From Otatea glauca (taxonomy: Eukaryota > Streptophyta > Magnoliopsida > Poales > Poaceae), in the NCBI GenBank assembly GCA_036346275.1, contig CM070711.1:62411078-62475077 (forward strand): a stretch of DNA of 64,000 bases, read 5' to 3'. The notes under the pieces are model-generated. The model saw nothing but the letters and a program-made list of their open reading frames with translations, ran no database searches and was not told where the DNA came from. Positions 1 to 12,286 of this stretch are shown here, piece by piece (the stretch's first letter is position 1; each line of letters begins with the position of its first letter). The position numbers and the translations under genes are program-made.

Positions 1-716
1 GCGGATTCATTTGGCGATAAACCTTCTGTTGCCAATTCAAATGGCGACAAACATGTATTTTTGTAAATAAAAATTTTAGCATATTATTTTTATAAATTTA
101 TTTTAAAATGTATTATTTCAAAAAAAATCGTTGGTTTGGTGTATACGACTGTTGGGCCAAAATCTGATTGTTGCCGAATTGATCATATCCCAGTTGTTAC
201 TCGACCAAACAAAACGTTCACCTTCACCCTAAAAAAAACAAAAACAAAACGCTCACCATTTCCTCGAAAACGAAACAAGACAAAACGCTTACCAAATCAG
301 CCCACTAAGAATGCTACTCAACAGAAATTCACCGCACACTACGCAGGCATTGAAACTCAAACTGGAACTATGAAAAGTTGCAAATGTCTCATCTAAGCAA
401 TTTGTTCGATGTGGCGCTGAAATCAATCGTACAACCATTGGCACTTTTAGTCAATTGCACAACCATTGCCAGAGTTGAAAGTATCCCGAATGATGTTCTA
501 GTGTATATGTATATATCCATAAGTTCTGTAAGTACTTGGTTCTTCTTGATGTTTGGCAGAGCTTTTGTGTCCTTCAGCAAACTCTCTATCTACCAATCCC
601 ATCAAGCACTGATTGAGAGGAGAGTTGTCAACTTTGGTAGCAAGAATCAACCTTGTCACAAGGGAGAGAGAATCAACAAATCCAAGTACTAAAATGGTGC
701 CGATGACTCGTACCTG
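1..716. other. Unassigned AT-rich flank downstream of the BBD pseudogene
   Basis: AT-rich sequence with short, low-complexity ORFs only. I see no recognisable domain, RNA gene or transposon terminus. It lies beyond the stop codon of the minus-strand BBD pseudogene and may include its former 3' UTR. Confidence 0.4.
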
Positions 717-3187
717 TTATATCATGTTCTTTTTCTTTGTCCGGAACATGAAAAGCTGGTCTGTGTATTGAGCTGAAACAATTGACATCAGAAAGAGATA
801 TTAGTCCATTTGAAGGGTTAGAGTTAGACAAAATCAAAGTGCAAAAATCTTTGCTGGGAGGTGGTAGCAAAACCAAATCATCCCATTATCATTGCAATGC
901 AGACTATGCAATTCCCCAAACGTCACATGGCTGCAATGCAGGAGTGCTTATTTTGTGCAAGTCAGCAGGAGCTTACCAGCGTCTTTGTAACGTTCCTCAA
1001 CAGCAGCAATCAGCATGTTTCGGACCAAATCAAACTCTCGAGCCTCAAAGCAAGGCCGATCGTCAGGCCTGCAAAATGGTGTGGTTGCATTTGCAATGCT
1101 TCAAAAGACACTTTACAAGAACCTATAAAACAGATTTTGACGGCTTACCGGTCAAGTCTTGTGAATTGAATTTGATCCGAGTTTACATTACTCTCAGATG
1201 GCTTTGGCTGTACAACTTTCAATCCGTTGTTATATGTGACACGCTTATTGACTTGTAAAGGAACACGTGGATACACAGAGAGCAAATTGGAATGAGCATC
1301 ATAAACATCCATTAAGCAACAAAACACCAATCACTTCAAGAATGCTCTGCTCATGTTCTCTTCCTAAAAAAACTTTAAACTCGAAAAATAAAATGGAATT
1401 TCTCTACTCGTGAATCATAGTGCATTACTGATATCATATAATTCACCAATGGTAATTAGGCAACAAGATCGGAAAAAAAGAGATTGCCTTAATGACTAGG
1501 CAAGGGAATTCAATTGATTTGATTTTTCAATTCCATCACTAATGACCAAACTGAATATGTATAAAACAAACACCACCAGCCCAAAAAAAGTGAAAAAACA
1601 ACACCTTCAATTGTAAGCAATAACTATAGTGGAAAAGAAATATAAAATATTATCAGCAGTTACTCGGAAGCACAGAGGAGACAAATGCACACCTTGCACC
1701 GAAAAGCAATGTTGATGGCATCCAGTGGCTCGAGATCAAAACTTATAGTCTCCTCTTCATTCCCAATCTGAATATCGTGATGTCGTACTTCAGAGTTCAG
1801 ACCAGTATAAGCATTATTTAATTGATAGCTTACTATGAAGTGGTGTTACCTTTGCAAGATATAATCAAGAATAGTAAGCATCATGGACCATTTCTGTAAT
1901 CCGCACCAAATGTACCTAAAATAAGAATGTAAATCTGAAGTGAGCATTGAAAGAACATATTATTAGTATCAAAAGAATATGACAGAACATGAAAGCTGAA
2001 ATTTAGTTTGTCCAACAGGAATATAGGATATATTCTAGAGAAGAGGTGTGTAAAGTTCGCTTCATGATTACCAGATCAGGCATTAAATAATTACACAAAA
2101 GTAGTAATGCACATCATAAAACACTAGACATTTGACCTATGCTACGAAGTCCATGAAAATTGGGAAAGAAAATTTTATTTATAAGATTTCATATTAAACT
2201 CACCATATATCCCATCCTTTCAGTCATCTCCTTCACCACATTGTAAATAGTTGGCCTTGGCTGGAAAGAGATAATATTGATGCAGTTCAGATATACAACA
2301 AAACTATCTAGAACAAGAAGCACGTGGATTATTTGTTTATCTAAGTCTAAATCTTAAAATTCGAACGTTCCGAAGGGCAGCCAGAAACATAATACTCGGT
2401 GTTTCCACTGGAGGGAGTAATGAGGACATATCAAACAATTAGAAAAGGCATCTGCAACAGTGAAAAGTGCATCCAAGCAAGAACTGATACATCTTGACAA
2501 TAATGGGGAGAAGAATATCGCTTCCATCTTCAGCACAATAGCGTGGTGAGGAGCGGAATCCTGCAGTCTTAGTACGCGGGGATTATTTTGGACACATCTA
2601 AGGTTTTTCCCATCGCGCATTTTTATCACAAAACCATCTGATACACTTCTGAGCTCAACTGCAATGACACATTAAACCACTCATTGAATCATCAGAAATG
2701 AACAATAGTAATTTGGTACAAGTGATGTGTGGCGGACATTACAATAGTAGCTTGATATTAGTGATATGTAGCTGATCTAACAATAGTAACTCTTCCACAG
2801 TGAACGGAAGTTGCTCAGACAATCCGGTGTCAAGACTCAAAACAGTTACAACAGCACAAGAAATTTACCGGCCTCCATCACGCTGGAGTCGACGAACTCC
2901 TCGCCGCTGGCATCGAAATTCGCGGCCGCGGCGCCGTCGCGGTAGGAAGACGAGCTGTAGCTGCAGCAAAAGGGCCAGCCCCAGCCCCAGCCGCTTCTCC
3001 CGTGCCGCTGGGACGGGACACCGAGGAACCTAGGCGCCACGCCGTAGTAGTCTCCTTGCAACCGGCAGGCCCTTCTCCTCAGCCGCACGCGCGTAAGCAG
3101 TTGGCCGCCTATCCTCGCATCCGAGGTCAGAGCGCTCGTCGCAGGGGCGGCGTAGCGCGGGAGAACCGGCCCGTTGACGATCTCCAT
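717..3187 (-). pseudogene. BBD: BBD-type bifunctional nuclease, decayed copy
   Basis: Plant BBD proteins are DUF151 nucleases with a C-terminal UVR motif, linked to basal defence. Exons read on the minus strand: 3187-2869 (MEIVNGPV start, serine/alanine-rich N-terminus), 2658-about 2491 (ELRSVSDGFVIKMRDGKN), 2407-2358 (ETPSIMFLAALRNVRI), 2260-2204 (PRPTIYNVVKEM), 1915-1850 (VRITEMVHDAYYS), 1767-1693 (SFDLEPLDAINIAFRCK), 1264-1149 (NNGLKVVQPKPSES), 1068-977 (EFDLVRNMLIAAVEERYKDA, UVR-like) and 772-717 (ends KKKNMI then TAA). Breaks: a TGA at 1867-1865 where the family has Arg before LYLAK; a 7-nt loss near 2525 that removes Asp-Gly and shifts frame; TT in place of GT at the donor after 2358; no GT where exon 2 should end; GT in place of AG before 1264. 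The exon order is complete and introns remain, so this is a decayed DNA copy, not a retrocopy. Family identity is from remembered BBD sequences. Confidence 0.85.
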
Positions 3188-3395
3188 CCCTTCGGGTTTT
3201 TTCACAAAGGAACCGTCATAGACCAACGCAAAGCCATACAAAACATTGGAATCGAACTGGGAGTTCAGAATCGGTGGGATTAACACCGAGCTAGCGAGCC
3301 AATTAGCGTGATGAGCGTAGTAAATTTGGCAAACACACCACCAAATGAAGAACAAATGTTCCAAACCAAGAGGGATAAATCAGCTTACCACCGAT

Positions 3396-3729
3396 CAGGG
3401 TTCACAAAAACGAATTTCGAAATTCGCATCGAAATTCACGGTAAAAACCGCTCGGAAAACCGTCCAAAAACCGTCAAAAACCGAAGGGTTAATAAATCAA
3501 TTTTTTTCTAAAAATTCAAAAAAAAAATAGAAAAACCGCTGCCAACTAGATGTTCATCGCAAAACGGTTTTTGTGAACGGTTTTTGACGAAAAACCGAGC
3601 GCATAATTTTTTTCAAAAATTTTAAAATTTTAAATTTTTTTGAATGGACCGGTTTACCGAACGGTTTTTGATTTCGAACCTCAGCGGTACGCTCGAAAAT
3701 CGCGGTTTTCGTCGGTTTTGTAAACCCTG
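3396..3729. mobile_element. hAT-like MITE (334 bp) with 8-bp TSD
   Basis: The ends are terminal inverted repeats: CAGGGTTCACAAAAACGA on the left, and the complement of the right end reads CAGGGTTTACAAAACCGA. The flanks are CCACCGAT (3388-3395) and CCACTGAT (3730-3737), an 8-bp target duplication with one mismatch, which is the hAT signature. The interior is made of inverted AAAACCG and CGGTTTTT runs and codes for nothing. The termini resemble those of the larger element in the protease intron. Confidence 0.8.
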
Positions 3730-4249
3730 CCACTGATCCCCGCGAGAGGATTGGCTGGTCAGCTGATCCGAGCGGGAAGACCCAGGAATTTTGGGCGGAT
3801 TTGGCGAAAATTTTTGCTCGAATTTATTTTGAGCCAAATGCTCGTAAAACCATTATCGCTAAACCCAACTACCCAAGCAAGCCAAGGATTTTATGGCAGA
3901 AGCGGTTGGATGCGTCGGAGTGACAGTATTGCCCCTGGATAGTTGTGAACTGAGGTTGATTTTTAGCTTATTTTCGGCATGGATCATAAACGCGGGCAAG
4001 GATATTTTAGGAAATGTAAACGGGGTGGGCCGGGTTGCTCGGTCCGTTTGACTGCAATGGGGACTGGGGAGGCCACGTCAACCGGATATTTTCGCCCGCA
4101 GATACTTCAGGTTATGGACAGATACAGATACTGCCTAAAAATATGTTGGAGTACGTAGAATTTGCAGCTATACATCTCAGATAAATGAGAAGGTTGTAAG
4201 CAGCATGTAAGTATCTGTTGCATAAAACATAGGATTAGCCTCGGATTGG

Positions 4250-4748
4250 CCTACATCCAGAGGCGGAGGCAGCCGCGGGCCCTCCAGCCCCCCTCCCCAC
4301 CACGAGAACCCCCCGGCTCACAGAGCAGCACGCAACACCAGTTACTTGTTAATGACATGAGAAGAGAATCAAGTGATGAATCTCAAAGTAATGACGGTCT
4401 TGCTAGCTTCGTTGCAAAGATGGTCCAAGCAAAGAAGCACATGGTTTATCCATTAGACTATAGATTGATTGAATTGGCACTAATTTTACCTGTGGGGACA
4501 ACTACAGTTGAAAGGGCTTTCTCGGCAATTAAGATTATTAAAACAGATTTGCGTAATAAGATAAGTGATGACTGGTTGAATGATCTTATGGTATGCTACA
4601 TTGAGAGAGAAGCGTTTTCAAAAATAAATATGGAAGATATCTTACAATGTTTTCAGAATATGTCGGCTTGGTAGTTTTTATATTTAGTACATGTAGTTGT
4701 GTTCAGCCCTCCTCTTGAATAAATCCTGGCTCCGCCACTACCTACATC
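4250..4748 (+). mobile_element. hAT deletion derivative with perfect 8-bp TSD CCTACATC
   Basis: The element runs 4258-4740. Its 5' end reads CAGAGGCGGAGGCAG and the complement of its 3' end reads TAGTGGCGGAGCCAG. It is flanked by identical CCTACATC at 4250-4257 and 4741-4748. At 483 bp it is far too short for a full hAT transposase. It keeps only the 3' end of the coding region, so it is an internal-deletion derivative of an autonomous hAT. Confidence 0.88.
4327..4674 (+). pseudogene. hAT transposase C-terminal dimerisation domain (fragment)
   Basis: An open frame ending in TAG at 4672-4674 encodes the typical end of plant hAT transposases: VYPLDYRLIELALILPVG, then TTTVERAFSAIKIIKTDLRN, then ISDDWLNDLMVCYIERE. 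This is the hAT C-terminal dimerisation region (Dimer_Tnp_hAT), which mediates transposase self-association. The zinc finger and the DDE catalytic core are missing, removed by the internal deletion. The open frame extends upstream to an ATG at 4246, but that codon lies outside the left terminal repeat and the intervening residues are not transposase-like, so the true start is unknown. It cannot be an active transposase. A short dimer-forming peptide is conceivable only if transcribed, and nothing shows that. Confidence 0.82.
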
Positions 4749-5225
4749 GGGAGTTCTAATAGGAGGACTCAAGGACGTTACCTTACACCATTATAGGGTT
4801 GTTTGGTTTGCAGTCCTGACGTGCCAAACCAAAATTTAGTAGTGTCCTTAGAATATGATTAGTATTTGATTTATTACCAATATTTAGTATTATCATCAAA
4901 ATTTTGGTAACTCCTAGTACCTTCCTGGCCAAAACTTAGGCAAATTTTCCTAAAAATACTCAGGCATTTCGTACGAGGTGAAATCATTGGAAAAGCTCGA
5001 AGGTGCCATCCATCATTTGAGAATGTAAAAGATCTGCCATAGGAACGATGATATTTGACTGGAAATCCTCCCTTTGCAGAGGTACGTGAACAAGAAACAA
5101 ATGTTGGACTTCTCATCATGATATTGTATATTTGATCGAGCCAAATCCAACGTCGGTTGAGACAGGGGAGCACGTCGGAGGCGAAGGAAGAGTGGAGGTG
5201 TACAAATCATTAAGCACATTCATAT
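4749..5225. other. Unassigned spacer with a Tourist-like motif
   Basis: Near 4796 the sequence GGGTTGTTTGGTTTG resembles the start of Tourist/PIF MITEs, but I find no matching inverted end or 3-bp target duplication. The rest is unassigned, and the short ORFs show no domain. Confidence 0.35.
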
Positions 5226-5670
5226 TTACGGTTAGATCCTTTTTGAAAAAAAATTACGATTAAGTTCTTTTTTAAAAAAGAATATATATTATGTTTAGGT
5301 CCTTTATGTGTTTTAAGGCTTTGCGCTTGGGTTCTTTTTCGAAAAATCAAAATTATATTTAGGTTATTTTTTAGAAAAAAATACGTTCAGGTCCTTTTTT
5401 TTTGAAAAAAAATATACATTGCATTTAGGTCTTTTTTTGCATTTTTCTAGCATTACGTTTAAGCCCTTTTTTGGAAAATAAAATTATGTTTAGGTCCTTT
5501 TTCGAAAAAAAAGGTTTAGGTCCTTTTTTGCGTTTTCCGTTTTTCCTGAGGCAAACCTTCCATTCCAGCGAAATCGCAGATTGTATCCTTTCAACTGTTT
5601 TGCGTGTTTCCTCGATTTGCTCACGTAGGGAGCGGCAGTCGCACGTTTTCTCGATTTGCTTGATTATCTA
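5226..5670 (+). mobile_element. Helitron-like remnant with GGTCCTTTTT modules
   Basis: Repeated modules of the form ATTACG-TTAGGTCCTTTTTT-GAAAAAA occur here. The same modules fill the two Helitrons inside the duplicated block (28739-29233 and 56535-57037), including the phrases AATATATATTA and TTTCTCGATTTGCT. The terminal hairpin is missing although a CTAG lies near 5670, and no 5' TC end is evident, so this is read as a truncated relative. Confidence 0.5.
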
Positions 5671-5844
5671 GTTGAGTTAAGGATCACCCAGACAAGAGTT
5701 TGTGTGCGATTTTTGTTGGATTTTCTGGGCCTATAACAAATAAAAGGATGCTTCTACGCTCGACGCGTGCGTGCTTTCATGATTTCCACCGCACAGGTGT
5801 AACTACCCTCTTTTTTCTTGTACGAATAAAAAAATGATCTATGT

Positions 5845-8800
5845 ACATACAGTACTAGTCCTATGATCATTGGCTAGTACGTACATTTTCAACAATTGAA
5901 ATCACATCTATACATAATATTATTAAAAAGGAAGCTATTTATATAATTCAGAGTAAATTGTAGTAGAAATACAAAAACATTGTGGTATGCCCATACAAAC
6001 CCTCAGGCAACTGACAAAATATAAACTCTAGAAAATCGCATCATCAAAATTCCCGTATACTGCGGCGAATCATATATCTTCGGGGTCTCTTCTTCAACTA
6101 AACCAATAAATAAGCAAGAGTGAGTACTTTCATACTTAGCAAGACTTAAGGTGTATCGCAAAAGTGCAGTAAATGCAGGCTTTGTCAAAGGAGGCTTTTA
6201 CAGTTATTTTGCGTAAAGTGAAATTGAACTTGTAAATCAAATAGTAATTTGCAAATGGAATTTTGTAATAGCAAGTTTGATAGGTGTATAAATAAATAAG
6301 AGTAGCATAGCATAGTATAATTCACAGTCCTCTATGAATGTGAGAATCGTATCATCTTATTGCCATTCCCTGGTATAAAATCTGAAACAAAGACTTACCA
6401 ACAAATATTTCTAAATCATCCATTTTTGAAAATAATAAAATATCTAACTAGTGCATATGCACCAAGTGTCCCTTAACCGCGGGAACGGCTTTTCGAAAAG
6501 ATTTACACTCTACAGAGGTGTATAGCTTTACCTACAAGACATGACCGACTCTTTTTGCAGATCATCAGCACACTTCCTTTGGTATGGCGCAGAGTGTCAT
6601 GACATAATCGTTACTTACTTAAACCTAACTTTGCACTAGCCTGGTGACGACAAACCTATACTATGGCGATAGAAAATATTTGTTCAATCACTGAACGACG
6701 AATGGTTATACACCCCATTATCCCACTTCTCTCTATAGTATGACGTATATCGTTGTATCGGCAGACGTTATTCCCAACATCTCAATGAGGGCACCCCTTC
6801 GAGCAAACCTTCATGGAATGCCCGTACTACTCTAGCCTTCTAATATGCAAAGTTAAATCTAAGTAACTTAATAGGTTAAGGCCATCCCATACTAGCACTT
6901 GTGGTTGTACGGATATTTTTGGATTTAACATGTATTGCGTTCGGTCCTTAATCCGACCTGGACGATAATCTTCCCCTATCTACGTGCAAGTCTCATGCAC
7001 ACTCAGCTATTGCCAGTAATCGTCTGCGTCAAAATCATAGTTTTATTTTGAGTTTTTATACTAAAATACCAGTAACATTTAATGTCATATCCAACTTTTT
7101 TAAATTCTCAAGAAACAATTTAATCTGATTATTTTAATTTCCAATAGTAAAGCATGGCTAAGCATGATTAATATGTAATCGAATATGCCTATGTTGATAT
7201 TATGTATTGTCTAACCTTATTCTAGGGTTATGAAGGTTCACAGTTCAATATTTATTAAGAAAATTCTATGAGATAGGGTTATAGCTGTCAATACCACAAT
7301 ATAGCAAATTTACAGAAAATACATGCATACATAAATAGATTTGACAAAATAAAACAAAAAATTAAAACACTAGGATCAATATGATCAAAGGGAGTGTTTG
7401 CCTTGCTTTGTTGGTTCAGGAATCGACTCGGGGTCGAAGTTGACAGTTGTATCTTCGGAGATGTCGGCAACTACACGTTATCGATATAAAGCAATAACAA
7501 TAAGAGGCAAAAAGAAGTCAAATGACACCAAATTCAAATATAAACCAAAACAAAAGGTTCTGGTGATAAAAATACTTTAAATATTGATTTAAGTTCATTT
7601 GGTCGTGTTATGGATTTTAGGGTTCATATTATACAAGGTTAGGCTTCCAATAGGATTCAGATGCAAAGTATGTTTATGTACAACTATTTTTGTATTTTTA
7701 GATGGTCTTTTCTTAAAGAAGCATTTTTAAACTGGTCCTATTAGATTTTATTTGTGATATTGTATTTATTTTCTAATCTTATGTAGTTTTAGAGTATATA
7801 TGTTAGATTTCTTCTTAGATTTGCGGATGCAACTTACATGTACATGCAACCATTTTTGTAGCATTAGCAAGTCTTGACCCTAGAAGTGTCTTGAAACAGA
7901 TTTTGCGTGTATTAACGTCTATTTGTAACAGTTATTCATGTTTTAACTTTTTGTACATAGAAAGCGTAGCTAATTGGGAACTTGGTTTAAACTAAGTCAA
8001 ATATTAAATATTTTTGCAGGATTTTATGATCTGGATCTATAGAATGTTTTGAAGTTGATTCCACATATATAATCATTTATTTGTGTATTTTGGCTATAAA
8101 TGCTATTCACATGAGCATAGGACATAAAGTCTTCTATAAATTTCATTCAAACTAACTTAATTATGAAATGTTTTTATATAAACAAGGATATTATAGTACT
8201 AGAAAGGCTTAGGAACTAGTTTTACTTTATTTTGAATTTATAAACACTAAATATAGCTATTTGGATTCTCTATGCTTGAATAATGATCTATTTATAAATT
8301 TAATTCAAAATGAGTTAAAATTTAAATATTTTTGCAAAAATGGATTTTTGATGATCTCAGGAGCATGTATAAATTATTTAATTATTTTAAAAATTATGGT
8401 CTGCATACTTCTAATAGTGGCCATATTAGGGTTTCATGCAAACTTTAATTCAAATAATTCAAACTATGGTGAAGAATTAAATATTTTAGAATATTCTGAA
8501 ACTAATGATTTAACATGAATTTATAAATTTATTTCACTTGATTTGGACTTAAAATGCAAAAGTTATTAAAGTTTGAATGGTATTTGGTTAAGAAATTCAC
8601 AAGAAATGAGAAAATATGCTTTCCTTAAAGAGAAAGAGTATTTCAGTATTTAAACCAGCTCCTGTGTTTGGCGTTGATGACAAGGAGGTCACTCGCAGCT
8701 ACTCAAAACAGAGGAGGGGAAGAAGACCTTGTCGGTGGTAGGGCAACACCGGAGATGGTCGGCCGACGGGTGGAAGAGCATGAGGGTGTCTAGAGGCATC

Positions 8801-10791
8801 CATGGGACGGCTCGGTGGCAGAGAAGCTGCGCCATGTTGGGCTACCACCGGCGACCAGTGACAGTGATGTTGGCGGTGAGCCGTGGAGGTAGAAGAAGGT
8901 GACTAAGGCTCAGGGATTGGGTGGTTTAGCTAATTTTACCTGTTGGTTGATTCAGAGAGTAGTCGACGAGAGTTGCCACCGAGTGCCCGATGTTGGGGAA
9001 GAAGAGGTGGTGGCGGTGACTCTTCGTGCGAAATGTTTTGAAATAAAATGAGGGGTTTCGATCCTTAGGTGGGCACGACGCTACGCATGACTTGAATTGA
9101 ACTCCCACTCACCAAGGAGGCTCAATTGCAATTTCTCCTCTTTTCGACTAAACTCGGGTAACGGTGGAATCAGTTGGCGATTGGGCGAGGTTTGGTAGTG
9201 AGGTGGTTGGGGAAGGGTGTGGGGAGCTCGACGAGGTGTTGGTCGACTTTTATAGCCGAGGAAGGGGGGCGGTGCTTGATTAGTGACGTGAACGGGGTGA
9301 CCAGTGGCGGGCGGCATGGCGTGAGTCTTTCGCTGCCTATGTCGGCGTGGGGTAGGGAAGCAGCATGGCCGTGGCAGGGTAGTGCGGGTTCTCAGCGTAG
9401 ACACGGGTGGTGCAGCTCTGTGGGGAGGGGGACCGGGCAGTGATGAGCCGGGAGGCACGAGCGGCAGCGAAGTCGACAGCTTTGGCTTATACAACGCAAC
9501 ATGGCTCTAGGCGGCGGCGAGGGATTCTCGGCGCAGACACAGGTGGCGCATTGCTGTGTCACCAAAATCGCGGGTCCTTGGCTGCCGTGGAAAGGTTGGG
9601 CAGGGGCGTGTTGATGTCGGGCTAAGGAGAGAGCCAAGGCAATGGGAGGCTGAGGTGCTGTCAGGTGGGCCTGGGATATGGCGGGTCCTACATGGCAGTG
9701 AACCAAAAAGAGAAATCGAAATTCTCTCATCTGGACAAATCAGGGTTTGGCATTAATTTGAGTTGTCATTCACGCTTAAAGATTTTTTAAAATTTTTGTG
9801 CATGGTCTGGAGGACATCTCTACCCTACTGGAGAAATATTAGATGAAGATCCTATTTGTAGAATTTTATTAAATTATGACAAGACTGTTGTTACAGTTTT
9901 AAGTTATTTGATTTTGATTTTTTATGGTCTAAATGGGGTCCATTTTATTTGTACATTTTTCTAGGTGATTCTATGGGTATTTAGAGGTTTTCATAAAATT
10001 TTCAGATGATTATAATATATATATATAATTCTGACATTGATCTATTGAGTTATTTGTATTTTCTGTTTTTTATTTTTCAAATGCATGAAATGAGCTTTTA
10101 TTTTCTGTAAATTTTTATGCCGGTTCCCTAGGTATTGTGAGAGATACAATAAAAATTTCAAAGGGTTATCAAATTCATACATTTTTAATAAATTCTGAAA
10201 AGCCTACTGTTCTCAACCACCTAACAATGTTTTTGATTTTACCTCTGCATTAAATTGTTCAAATTCCTTTGAAACTTTTTACGATGGTTTCTTAGAGGCT
10301 GTACAAGGTTCCATAAATTTTTTAGAGAATGATCATGCCTAGATGTTTTTGAACAAACCTAACAAGATTCATATTCTTTGTTTAAATGTTGTTTTTTATT
10401 TTCTTGAAGTATTAAATGTATTCAAATTATTTTGATACTTTTTTTGATAATTCTGGAGAATGATTAGGATTTAAATAAATTTCCTTAAGATTTTGTCTTC
10501 ATGTGATTTTGGGTTTTCCATATTTGGAAAAGAGAAATCCAACAATAAAAATATTTTCTTAAAGATAAAAATTCAGCATAAATTCAGAAAAAATGAAAAT
10601 TCAATATAACATCACATTACAAACTTAATTTCATTTTTTTTTATTTTGGAAGAAAGGATTTTAATAATATTAATGCTCTTTCCTAAAGACCAAAATTCAA
10701 AGAAATAAGGAAAAATATAAAAATTGAAATTAAAATCTTTATCTTAATTAAATTTTTTTTAATTTTTTAATTTTTTCGGGCTGTTAGAACA
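5845..10791 (-). repeat. Large Ty3/gypsy-type LTR, minus orientation, no partner seen
   Basis: Read on the minus strand it starts at TGTTCTAACAGCCCG (10791). It contains a block (6480-7020) that is a clear diverged reverse complement of 44420-44960, including phrases around CACTTGTGGTTGTAC and CCTATCTACGTGCAAGTC. The 5845-6000 stretch also aligns in reverse to the end of the 40.9-45.6 kb LTR (GTCAGTTG-CTGA-GG). A GC-rich block at 9080-9760 sits in the same relative place as in the other two large LTRs. No paired LTR or internal gag-pol lies next to it, so a solo LTR is likely. The left end is approximate and no target duplication was found. The ORFs in the GC-rich block are not genes. Confidence 0.65.
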
Positions 10792-10989
10792 CCCCGCTTG
10801 CCATATATGGCACGATTGCTTACCTGCCGCGTGCCCACACTTGCCATATTTGGTCACACAATAATCCACCGCCTCTTTCTAATTTTGTCATCTTCCCCCA
10901 TGCACTCATTTCTATCCTCGTGCGCGTGGGTTTGTCACCCTGAATCCATGATATGACCAGCTATGGAGATGGGATAATTTGAGAACCAA

Positions 10990-11560
10990 ACGAGGATAAT
11001 TCTGGTAGTATATTGGTGTAACTTCGAGAGCAAATCGGTGCAAATTCTGGGAGCAACATAGTGCAAGTTCTCGAGTGATACAAAACTGACGGAAAGATAG
11101 CGAAAGTTTATTAGCAAATCGACGCAAATTTGGGGAGCAAGTTAGTGCAAATTTCGGAGCAGTACAAATCTGACAGAAATTAGTGGAACGATGCAAATTA
11201 GGGAGAAAGTTAGTGCAAAGTTTGGCGTAATACAATTCTGATAGAAGGTTAGTGAAAGTTCATTAGCAAATTGGTGTAAATTTGGGAGCAAGTTAATGCA
11301 AATTACGGAGCAGTACAATTAAACCTGATAGAAAATTTGTGAGAAGTTTATATATGGGCAAATCGGTACTAATTTGACAGCTATATTGGTGTAAATTTGA
11401 TAGCAAACCAGTACAAATTTGAGAGCAATGTATTGTAAATTCAAGAGCACATCGGTACAAATGTCGGAGAAATGGGTACAAATTTGAGACCAAAGGGTAA
11501 ATTCGATCCAAAATTCAAAAGCAAATCAAAACAAATTTGTGAGCAAATCAAGACAAAATA
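10990..11560. repeat. Degenerate short-period tandem repeat
   Basis: Variants of the motif AGTGCAAATTTGGGAGCA recur roughly every 30-45 bp, with forms such as GGTACAAATTTGAGAGCAA. The copies are diverged and the period drifts. No coding potential is evident; the ORFs here simply translate the repeat. Confidence 0.7.
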
Positions 11561-12286
11561 CAAATTATACATAATTTGGGTGTGGGTGGCTCCTGGAGCT
11601 TCCATTTTTGCTGCTGCTACCACGCGGCTGACTGTCTCCTCGAGTCGCCGCAGACTATGCACCTTGCCCTGCTGCACCCTATGCAGCTCACCACTCCATG
11701 TGCTCATCGGCGCGCTCGCACGCCAAGGTCGTCGCCACTGCACCGATGCTTCAGAGTTCAGACTAACCGCGCCACCTCGAGGACAGCAGCATCACACCAC
11801 CTCAAGCGCCACAACTGTAGCAATTTAGGCTAACTAGTAGCGAGAGGAAGCTCCAAGGATCCCCGGGTGCATTACCACAGGCGAGATTGCGACTAGTTTT
11901 GCCGGGATTTGGGTGGGTGGTTGAGATTAGAGAGGGGAAGAGGAACATGAGGCGGTATAGAGAGTAAACTTAACAATATCAATGCTGGTACCGTCGGATA
12001 TGGCCGGTATGTACCATTTCGATCTAAAACCGTACAAAGCAATCATGCGTTTCGTATCGCCTTCTATACCAGTCAATATCGGCCATACCAATCCAATATC
12101 GATCAATAATAGCTATAGTGACCCCGATACCAGGCAATACTAGCCATACTTGTGGAATTGATAATACAGTCTATTAGACTCATTGAACTATATGTCATGT
12201 TTGATTCTATTACTATGTATTTGGAGCAATATCACCACTAAAATTTGGTGTGCATACATACATACATACATATGGCAACATATCTA
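11561..12286. other. Unassigned spacer with a GC-rich patch
   Basis: A GC-rich patch at about 11580-11830 holds overlapping ORFs on both strands but no recognisable domain, and none is convincing as a gene. AT-rich unassigned sequence follows. Confidence 0.3.

Noticed and set aside
4246..4326. ATG at 4246 as the start of a host gene
   Set aside because: The ATG lies outside the hAT terminal repeat and the first residues translate the terminal repeat, so the frame is accidental.
5660..5700. Helitron 3' end at CTAG near 5670
   Set aside because: No hairpin stands 10-12 nt upstream and the 5' end is not found, so only a remnant is called.
9081..9760. Overlapping GC-rich ORFs on both strands as a gene
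   Set aside because: They lie in the GC-rich block of a large LTR, show no domain, and both strands are equally open.
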